64,000 bases of DNA from Limonium bicolor (Eukaryota > Streptophyta > Magnoliopsida > Caryophyllales > Plumbaginaceae): assembly GCA_023374045.1 (NCBI GenBank), contig CM041779.1, forward strand, positions 300,152,167 through 300,216,166, in the 5' to 3' direction. The translations under genes and the position numbers were made by a program. The notes below the pieces were generated by a model. The model was not told the origin of the DNA, did no database searches, and saw only the letters and a program-made list of their open reading frames with translations. Shown piece by piece: positions 55,893 to 64,000 of this stretch (position 1 is its first letter; each line of letters begins with the position of its first letter).

Positions 55893-57266
55893 AACCTAAC
55901 AAGAGAACAAGGTACAACATGCTCCCACCTCTATCAACCTTCTCACCGATGGTAATTTTGCATCCCACCTAGAGAACAAGGAATAGAACGCTCCACCTCT
56001 CTTCTCTTCATTATGCACGATTTTTTTTCCCTACGCTAGAGAAGTAAGTCAATAACGGCAAAGGAAGCTGTCGGTAACTGGTTTGAAGGAGGAGCCGATC
56101 CTCCATTTCAGTTTCTTCTCCCTTTGGTGTTGTATATTTTATTGAGACTCCAACACCCGGGCTTTGAAATTTCATTTTGATTGTCCCTGGGTTGAGGAGG
56201 AAGTAGAATAGCACTTGTGTTTTGTGCTCACGGTTTCTCTTTTTTTTTTTCTGCATTTGTTGGACCCAAAAGAAGTAGATATGACTTTGGTGATCACCCG
56301 GAATATAGGCCATCATCTCTTCCCTAGATCTGTTTCTTTTTTTTTTCTTTTCTTGTCTTCGTTTTATTTTATTTCTGCACAAGCCTCTGGATGAATACCC
56401 TGCCTGGTATGAACTTCAAAGTTCACAAACATAGCAGAGAAGCGGAGCGTCAGCTTAGCTCTAGAATCTCTACCACTCTTTTGAGGTATCGTATCGTCTC
56501 TTTGCTCCTATCGGTACTGTTAATCTCACTGTTTTTCTAATAAACAATGGTGAACCGAAACACCTCACGTTTTTTTGGGTGTACTTATTTCTCTGATGTT
56601 TCATGTTGAGCTATGGCCTAGAGTGTGCTCGAGATGTCGACTGCGGGACTTATTTACGACCCAGTCACTTCCTGATTACAGTGGCATATTTGATTTAATT
56701 TTAGTTTCCGTACATATATATATCTTCGTTCACTCTTTTTGAAGTCACCAATCTCTAATGAAACCAAGCCAGAAACGGATTAAAGCGGCCATTCTCAAAA
56801 GTGACAGTTCCCACCTCTTTACTTCAAATAAGAGGTCTCGTTTGTGTTCTGTATGCTCCATTAGCCCAGAATTTGTGCCTAAGGTTGGATTAAAGATTCA
56901 ACTGAGAACTCTGAACTGATAACTTTGTTGGTTCCAAGCTCGCATTCTAAGCCTCCAATAACCTGTTGAAACACATGTTAGTTTTTGAATATTACAGTTG
57001 CTCTTTGATCCAATTCATTTGATATTACTAGACCTTGTTCATCTTGCATTTCAGTAAAAATTTGAAAAACCTCAACGTAGTGCATTTTCATCTATCCTTT
57101 CAATCCACAAACCTGAGCATAGCAGAGCATAATGGATTTACGACCCAATTTCAGTCTGATTATTACTTGCGATTAGAACTTCAGACCAGCTTCGTGACTT
57201 CTTCTTTTGGATTAAAATCTTTGTTTCATCTTTGAGGATAATGAAACGAAGATGATTGTCCTTGAG
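55893..57266 (+). mobile_element. 3' LTR of element A, second segment
   Basis: Resumes element A's LTR after the LINE. It begins with the right 13-bp duplication (55893-55905) and two more units of the ~70-75-bp degenerate repeat (to about 56050), followed by pyrimidine tracts (56215-56375) and unremarkable AT-rich sequence. No gene seen. Ends at TTGAG (57262-57266), the left duplication of element D. Confidence 0.7.
57262..57266. repeat. Left target-site duplication of element D (TTGAG)
   Basis: TTGAG before the LTR start TGATAAGTGTCC; repeated at 63343-63347. Confidence 0.93.
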
Positions 57267-57513
57267 TGATAAGTGTCCAAATGAGCATGTTTTATGGGTG
57301 TATTTCATATATTATATTAGCACTTTTCTTGCTCATTTCTCTACTTTGCTTAGTTTTCCTCTAGTTTATGTTTTATTGATTATCTCACAAATTTATTGGT
57401 TAAACATGAGGAAAACCAAGCTAGGAGCAAAGTAGACGAAGAGACGAACACATAGGCGTAAACGGATCTTAAAACGGAGCTGAAACGAATATTTTAGAAG
57501 AAAAACAGTTTTC

Positions 57514-57548
57514 GTCCGAACCACACCGGTCCGGACAGTGGTTCGGAC
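57514..57548. promoter_or_regulatory. Inverted repeat and GGACA cluster in U3 of element D
   Basis: GTCCGAACCAC (57514-57524) and GTGGTTCGGAC (57538-57548) are perfect inverse copies around ACCGGTCCGGACA. A second, imperfect copy is near 57660-57693, followed by many GGCGGACAAG / GCCGGACA words up to about 57905. A repeated short motif upstream of the TATA box suggests an enhancer, but the binding factor is unknown. Confidence 0.5.
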
Positions 57549-58155
57549 AAGTCCAGAGTGGCGTCCGTGGCATGTCCGTGGAGAGAAGGCCGGACAAGAT
57601 CAAAGACTGAATTGTGTCCGTGTGTCGCCCGTGGAGAAAAGGGCGGACAAGATTGAACCGTCCGAACCACACTAGCCCGGACAGTGGTTAGGACGCGGCA
57701 AATTTGAAGATCCGTCCGTGGAAATAAGGCAAGACAGAGGGCGGACAAGGCATAGTATGTCCTTGGAAAAAAGAGCGGACAAGGGTCAAAACGTCCGGGG
57801 AAATATGGCCGGACAGAGGGCGGACAAGGGATAAGCTGTCCGCGGATATAAGACCGGACATAATAGAGAGGCTTGTGAGACGTCCGTGTAAAAATGACCG
57901 GACAAGAGATAGAGACGTCCGCCCAAATATCCAAGGACACGAACAAGCACTCGTCTAAATGCAACCCAGATCCTGGCCAGATCCAGAAACTAACGCGACG
58001 GAATTCTTTCAGCGCTGTCTATCCAATTGTCTTCTTCATTTGCGGCGCCTGCAAACACATCCATCTACCTATCAGCAATATCAGGCGCCGCCCCACTGAA
58101 CTCCGTAAATCCCTCACGCGTTGTCGCAGCCTGTCTTCTTCCTCCTCCTTTCTTC

Positions 58156-58162
58156 TATAAAA
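58156..58162 (+). promoter_or_regulatory. TATA box, 5' LTR of element D
   Basis: TATAAAA in TTCTATAAAACCCAC. In the 3' LTR (near 62355) the same site reads TGTAAAA, so only this copy keeps the consensus. Confidence 0.55.
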
Positions 58163-59149
58163 CCCACTCTCCTTCTGCTCAAATAAATCATCCCTTCCAT
58201 AATCCATCGCTCATAACAGAATCGTATCACACCTGCGACTCATTCCATCCTCTTATCCCCCACTTCTCCATTTTATTTTCCTTCTTCATTCCACCACTCG
58301 GCAGAACCAGGATAAAAAGAAGAGAAGAAAAGCAGCTGGAGCAGAGCGAATCGCAGTCCTGTTTCCTCCGGCAGTCTTCAAAATAATGGCTATTTCTATC
58401 TTCATTTTATTTTCATCCTTGTTAATGTCTGAATAATGAATTTAGCTTCCCGGGTTTGGAAGCGAGCCTATTTTATATAATTGTGTTATGTAAGCTTTCC
58501 ACTATAATTTATCTAAGCAGTATTTTGATTCTTGTCCTTAATGCGCTTTAATCTTCTTGTACAATTATTAAAGTGATATTTGTAGTCTCTTGTTAAAATG
58601 CGTTGCTGAGACAAGGTTCTAGACATAGGAAGTCAAAACGGGTTAACGACTAGAAGCGTATCTCGCCTATAGGTTAATCTGTCTCCAATAGGAATTGGTA
58701 ATTAAGCGATTAATTAATAATGACTTGGGCAAGTTTTGCAGCTTGTTATTTAAGTTAATCTGGGTTTATTGTACAAGGATCGGTCAATGAACTAACTAAG
58801 ATTCCTGAGTTTATTGCTAAAGTGGGAAAGTTTATATTGATATAGTTGGATAAAATAGGTGAGTAGAACAACCCGGGATGCTTCTTTAAAAACAAAAAGA
58901 TTTACAATTTCTATTTCTATTCTGTTTTGATTAATTGTTTTTATTATTTTCTTTTGAATTAGCTTTTAATCATACTCTCTCAAAAATGATAAAACCTGTT
59001 TACTAGAAGTCTCAGTCAATTTACTACACTATCAGTTATCCATAGCGAGATCCCCAAGAGTACGACAACCCACAAATCCACTATTCCACAAAACGATAGG
59101 TACACTGCCTAAGTTGTAGAAGTAGTCACATATTTCTCCAACAAGTTTT

Positions 59150-59166
59150 TGGCGCCGTTGCCGGGG
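59150..59166 (+). other. Primer-binding site of element D (tRNA-Asp type)
   Basis: TGGCGCCGTTGCCGGGG, six bases after the LTR end, complementary to the 3' end of plant tRNA-Asp. It is the standard Athila primer site. Confidence 0.92.
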
Positions 59167-59416
59167 GTCTCTGGCACGGTTAATAGATGGTTTTTAATTT
59201 TATTGAGATTTCTGTTTAGTTTTTTTATTTATTTCTGTTTTATTTTATTTTCGCTTCATTTAATTTTACTTACTATTTTAGCAATTTTCTTTTATCTCTG
59301 TTTTGTTTCGTATTTGTTTTTCTATTTAGTTAATTTCTGTTTTTATGTTTCTTTTCTGATTTAGTTCTATTCTACTTGGTATTTTTATTTTTGTTTTTGT
59401 AGGATAGTTACTGATT

Positions 59417-60268
59417 ATGGAGAGCGGCTACGATGAGGTAAGAAGATTGTTGATTGATTTAGAATGGACTCACATGCAAGAGGAGATATCCTCATACCAA
59501 AGGTTGGTCAAGGATTATCAACCACCTCAACAATCAAATCGAGAGCCGTATTGGTGGGAAGTCGACCAGGCTAATACACAGTACAAAGAAGCTCAGTTGG
59601 AATATGACTACTTCAATCAGAATGAACAACAATCTACATAAGGGCCAGACGAATTTTTCCCGAGTCAGGCCAAGCCGCTAGAAGAGATTCCAGTGGTGAC
59701 TCCAAGGAGCAAAGATCGATTCGAGCCAGATATTATTGAAGCTACAAGTTCTAATGAGGAGATAAAGAAACTTATCAGGACATTTTTCTCCGACGCTGAG
59801 TTGGAGCAAATGTCTGAAGGTTACAATTCTCCTCCATCTCCATCCCCAGCACAAGAGGAGCAATTAAAATTTGAAGATATTTTGTCTAAGCCAGACCGCG
59901 AGCCAGAAGAGGATTATCCTATTGAGCCTCATCAACCGGAAGAGGATATATATATTCTCAAATCTGAGGAGAAAGCGCTACCACCAGTCTCTCATCAACT
60001 CTCACCCTGCCTCCATAAGCCTCAACAACAAGAGGAGGACGTTTACATCCTCCAATTTGAGGAAGAAAAGTCATCACCACCCGGTCTTCTGTTAGAACTA
60101 CGTTACCGGCAGTACCTCCTCAAACACCAGGTTTTGTGGAGTATTTATTTTCCTATTTTATTTGCTGAGGTGACGTTTTGTTTTGATCCAGGTGGTTTAT
60201 TTTTAATTACTGCTAACTTCGTTTTCCTGTCAAAGCTGTTGTCTACTTTTATTTTTGATCCAGGATAA
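59417..60268 (+). pseudogene. Acidic protein of unknown function in element D, one in-frame stop
   Basis: Starts MESGYDEVRRLLIDLEWTHM and runs 74 codons to TAA at 59639-59641. The same frame continues as GPDEFFPSQAKPLEEIPVV for about 200 more codons, so one stop divides a protein of up to ~284 residues. The first part is Gln/Tyr/Glu-rich and helical in character. The second has an imperfect repeat, QPEEDIYILKSEEKALPP and QQEEDVYILQFEEEKSSPP. The last ~45 codons (from about 60130) are hydrophobic and probably not coding. No gag fold, zinc knuckle or enzyme motif is visible. I do not recognise the protein; it may be a degenerate gag-like or accessory product. Confidence 0.6.
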
Positions 60269-61475
60269 CGAAGCAGGAGTCTAGCCAAAGACTATAAATA
60301 CGGACAGCTTACTGGGAGGCAACCCAGTGGTTACATTTTATTATCGAACTATTTTTGTTTTATGTTTTGTCTTCCATATTATTCCTATATATGTTCTTAT
60401 ATTAAATAAGAAAATAGAAATGAGAGAGAACGAGGAGAATTAACTTGAGTTCTTCTGGCTGTTTAGAATATTCATTACAGGAACATCATGCACATTCCTA
60501 CAGCTGGACTCAAGTGTGGGGGAGCTACTCTAAACACTCTGCGAACTCTGGGGAGTACACTCTCTTCACTTTGCACTTCAAAATTTTTACATACTCCCTA
60601 CTGCTTTGCATTGTGTGAGGTACTCTGGTAGATTGCATGACCTCGTTAATTTAATTCTTCCTACGCAATGAGGACATTGCTCCAATCAAAGTGTGGGGGA
60701 GGACTCACTTCTCTGTCACTCATCTTAAATCTCTCTTAATTGACACATTGCTTAAATGATTAATCTCTCTACTTATCTTACGTTTTTCCAAATTCAATAT
60801 CATGGACCCTTTATATGTGGGTTGTTCTCTTTATGAATAAATACTGTTATGAATTGTGGGATAAATGGTACAAAATTTTTCATTTTGATTACTTTTGAGA
60901 AGCATTTTTTATGCGGTGTGACCAAATGATCTGAAATGGTTGGATTTTTATCGCTTAGGGGTTCCTTCTGTCTTCTTTCTTAGGGATTGCTAAGGGGTGC
61001 TTCTCTTTAAAAAAAAATGAATAAAATAATAACAAGCAAGGGACTTGCGAGACGCCATTGGTAACCAACAAATGAGAGTTGAGTGTTCTTAAATACAAAG
61101 GCTTGATGCCTAAATATTACCTTCTCATCTCTTATGCAAAAGTGAAACAAATGCATAATTCTATTTTTCCTTTTGTTTTCTCCTCAATGCCCATTCTTGA
61201 GAGAAGTTGGCCATGATAAAAGTTCTCGAAGTTACCTAATCTTCAAGCAATGAAGCACTCCGGATCATACCCCGAAACTCTAATTTTTATTTTTACCCTA
61301 AGCGCACCTGTGCCACCAGTAGGTGATGATTCACACTCCTCAAAAAGTTTAAGATCATGTACCGTTCACCTCCTTATCCTACCCTTCATAATAATATTAG
61401 TTAATATTGAGCATTCCCTACTTGCTTGGGTACATAGATTTGCTTGAGGACAAGCAAAAGATAAGTGTGGGGGTG
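60269..61475 (+). other. Element D 3' untranslated region with hairpins and three PPT-like tracts
   Basis: No gene. ACTGGG-AGGCAA-CCCAGT (60311-60328) and GCAATG-AGGA-CATTGC (60665-60680) are perfect hairpins. PPT-like AAGTGTGGGGGAG occurs at 60512-60524 and 60689-60701, and AAGTGTGGGGGTG at 61463-61475 directly before the 3' LTR. The last is the functional tract by position. Confidence 0.7.
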
Positions 61476-63342
61476 TGATAAGTGTCCAGATGAGCATGTT
61501 TTATGGGTGTATTTCATATATTATATTAGCTCTTTACTTGCTCATTTCTCCACTTTGCTTAGTTTTCCTCTAGTTTATGTTTTATTGATTATCTCACAAA
61601 TTTATTGGTTAAACATGAGGAAAACCAAGCTAGGAGCAAAGTAGAAGAAGAGACGAACACATAGGTGCAAACAGATCTTAAAACGGAGCTGAAACGAATA
61701 TTTTAGAAGCAAAACAGTTTTCGTCCGAACCACACCGGTCTGGATAGTGGTTCGGACAAGTCCAGAGTGGCGTCCGTGGTGTGTCCGTGGAGAGAAGGCC
61801 AGACAAGATCAAAGACTGAATTGTGTCCGTGTGTCGTCCGTGGAGAAAAGGGCGGACAAGATTGAACCGTCTGAACAACACTGGTCCGGACAGTGGTTCG
61901 GACGCGGCAAATTTGAAGATCCGTCAGTGGAAGTAAGGCAGGACAGAGGGCGGACAAGGCATAGTATGTCCATGGAAAAAAGAGCGGGCAAGGGTCCACA
62001 CGTCCGGGGAAATATGGCTGGACAGAGGGCGGACAAGGGATAAGCTGTCCGCGGATATAAGACCGGACAGAATAGAGGGCATTGAGACGTCCTTAAATGA
62101 CCGCAAGAGATAAAGACGTCCGCCCAATATCCAAGGACATGAACAAGCACTCGTCTAAATGCAACCCAGATCCGACCAGATCCAGAAATTAACGCGACGG
62201 AATTCTTTCGGCGCTGTCTACCCAGTTGTCTTCTTCGTTTGTGGCGCCTGCAAACACATCCATCTACCCATCAACAATATCAGGCGCCGCCCCACTGCAC
62301 TCCGTAAATCCCTCACGCGTTGTCGCAGCCTGTCTTCTTCCTACTTCTTTCTTCTGTAAAACCCACGCTCCTTCTGGTCAAATAAATCATCCTTTCTATA
62401 ATCCATCGCTCACAACAGAATCGTATCACACCCACGACTCATTCCATCCTCTTATCCCCCACTTCTCCATTTTATTTTCCTTCTTCATTCCACCACTCGG
62501 TAGAACCAGGATAAAAAGAAGAGAAGAAAAGCAGCTGGAGCAGAGCGAATCGTAGTCCCGTTTCCTCCGGCAGTCTTCAAAATAATGGCTATTTCTTTCT
62601 TCATTTTATTTTCATCCTTGTTAATGTCTGAGTAATGAATTTAGCTTCCCGGGTTTGGAAGCGAGCCTATTTTATATAATTGTGTTATGTAAGCTTTCCA
62701 CTATAATTTATCTAAGCTGTATTTTGATTCTTGTCCTTAATGCGCTTTAATCTTCTTGTACAATTATTAAAGTGATATTTGTAGTCTCTTGTTAAAATGC
62801 GTTGCTGAGACTAGGTTCTAGACATAGGAAGTCAAAACGGGTTAACGACTAGAAGCGTATCTCGCCTATAGGTTAATCTGTCTCCAATAGGAATTGGTAA
62901 TGAAGCGATTAATTAATAATGACTTGGGCAAGTTTTGCAGCTTGTTATTTAAGTTAATCTGGGTTTATTGTACAAGGACCGGTCTATGAACTAACTAAGA
63001 TTCCTGAGTCTATTGCTAAAGTGGGAAAGTTTATATTGATATAGTTGGATAAAATAGGTGAGCAGAACAACCCGGGATGCTTCTTTAAAAACAAAAAGAT
63101 TTACAATTTCGATTTCTATTCTGTTTTGATTAATTGTTTTTATTATTGTCTTTTGAATTAGCTTTTAATCATACTCTCTCAAAAATGATAAAACCTGTTT
63201 ACTAGAAGTCTCAGTCAATTTACTACACTATCAGTTATCCACAGCGAGATCCCCAAGAGTACGACAACCCACAAATCCACTATTCCGCAAAATGATAGGT
63301 ACACTGCCTAAGTTGTAGGAGTAGTCACATATTTCTCCAACA
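61476..63342 (+). repeat. 3' LTR of element D
   Basis: 1,867 bp, near-identical to the 5' LTR, with small deletions in the GGACA cluster (near 62080-62130) and an altered TATA box. The inverted repeat is at 61723-61757. Confidence 0.93.
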
Positions 63343-64000
63343 TTGAGTTCGGTTATCATTCCCTGCTACTTTGACCTGTATCTACCATGAAAATTTGCTC
63401 TTAATAAATTGCTTTATCACATGCGCATTGTTTCAATCTCCGCTTTCACAACAATATGTTAATCTTGTCTTATTATTATGTATTTGTGAAACCCTAGATA
63501 TTATCCTTTAGGACCAAGCCCTTAGGATAGTGAGTGTCCCTACACACTTAGTGGGTCATGTGTTCTTCTTGGTGAAGGTGACATCCTAAACCTTAAAACA
63601 CACATCTAAAATTTTGTATATATATAAAAAAATCTCTTAATGTAAATATCAGGATTCAATTCCTCATTCAAATCCTTTCTAGATTCGTCAAGCGCTAATT
63701 TGTTTATAATCTCAAAATCGTCTATCTTAATTCCACCATTATCATCCATTCATTTAATGTAAAGAAAAGAGATTGTTTTCTTCAAAAAAATAAAAGAAAG
63801 AGAGCAGGAAACAAAATAAAGAAAAAACAAACAAATATGAAGTCAACACGGTTTTATAAACCAACACTCAAAAACCAAAGCCCAATCCAAATCTGAAATC
63901 AAATTAATTTGAAGGCCTAAATTTTTTTCATGGCCCAAAATCCAGCCCACAATCCAAAGTCAATTTCACCCATCTGCCCAATCCGGCCCAACTACCAACT
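63343..64000 (+). mobile_element. 3' LTR of element A, third segment (runs off the window)
   Basis: Begins with the right TTGAG duplication (63343-63347). From about 63840 it aligns with the GGCCCA array of element B's LTR near 35335-35480, so this is still the LTR of A. Its end lies beyond 64000. No gene seen. Confidence 0.7.

Larger units (their letters stand above)
57267..59143 (+). repeat. 5' LTR of element D
   Basis: 1,877 bp, TGATAAGTGTCC to CTCCAACA. U3 holds a dense group of GGACA words (57520-57940) and a perfect inverted repeat. TATAAAA lies at 58156-58162. Confidence 0.93.
57267..63342 (+). mobile_element. Element D: non-autonomous Athila-like LTR retrotransposon
   Basis: 6,076 bp with LTRs 57267-59143 and 61476-63342, duplication TTGAG, a tRNA-Asp primer site and AAGTGTGGGGG-type polypurine tracts. 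The 2.3-kb internal region has one acidic open frame with an in-frame stop and no gag or pol motif. Primer site, PPT sequence and the hairpin upstream of it are characteristic of the Athila branch of Ty3/gypsy elements. The LTRs are very similar, implying a recent insertion. Confidence 0.92.

Overview
The window is flowering-plant DNA made almost entirely of nested transposable elements. I find no host gene. The evidence is a set of plant lineages: Tat/Ogre-like elements with a tRNA-Arg primer site, an Athila-like element with a tRNA-Asp primer site, a large element with a Ty3/gypsy gag and an initiator-Met primer site, an L1-type LINE whose ORF1 carries an RRM, and a CACTA (En/Spm) transposon with TNP2 and Transposase_24/ULP1 genes. 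The nesting and amount of repeats fit a large, repeat-rich angiosperm genome. I cannot name the species.

Layout. The oldest layer is a Tat/Ogre-like element, A, lacking pol. Its internal region runs 546-1979 and 17850-22296. Its 3' LTR starts at 22297 and continues, cut into three pieces (22297-23708, 55893-57266, 63343-64000), past the window end. Four insertions interrupt A: (1) an inverted LTR of the same family, C, 1-545; (2) element E, 1980-17844, minus strand, with 5.6-kb LTRs and 5-bp duplication CCGAC; (3) an L1 LINE, 23709-55892, with a 13-bp duplication, in the 3' LTR of A; (4) an Athila-like non-autonomous element D, 57267-63342, duplication TTGAG. The LINE endonuclease domain is split by a CACTA transposon, 26756-52512 (minus, 3-bp duplication ATG). 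The CACTA transposase gene is in turn split by a second Tat/Ogre-like element, B, 32563-48608 (duplication CATAG). At its deepest the nest is A > LINE > CACTA > B. Every boundary of E, LINE, CACTA, B and D is supported by a matching target-site duplication. Removing the CACTA restores the LINE reading frame exactly.

Functional content. Every protein-coding stretch belongs to a transposon and nearly all are damaged: gag of E (a frameshift, intron-like gaps, a second frameshift in the zinc knuckles), LINE ORF2 (two frameshifts and a stop), TNP2 (split and frameshifted), the CACTA accessory gene (probable frameshift) and an acidic ORF of unknown role in D (one in-frame stop). LINE ORF1 is a single open frame.

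Most interesting signals: (a) a tRNA-like Pol III promoter module (A box, B box, T-run) upstream of the TATA box in all four Tat-like LTRs; (b) a hairpin with a compensatory base change, present in both the LTR and the 3' untranslated region of the Tat-like elements; (c) a long stem spanning the polypurine tract/U3 junction in A and B, and PPT-side hairpins in E and D as well; (d) three GT-AG intron-like segments whose removal keeps the gag frame of E open; (e) fossil copies of the LTR/primer-site junction inside the LTRs of B; (f) a 120-nt microRNA-precursor-like foldback and further hairpins upstream of the CACTA transposase.
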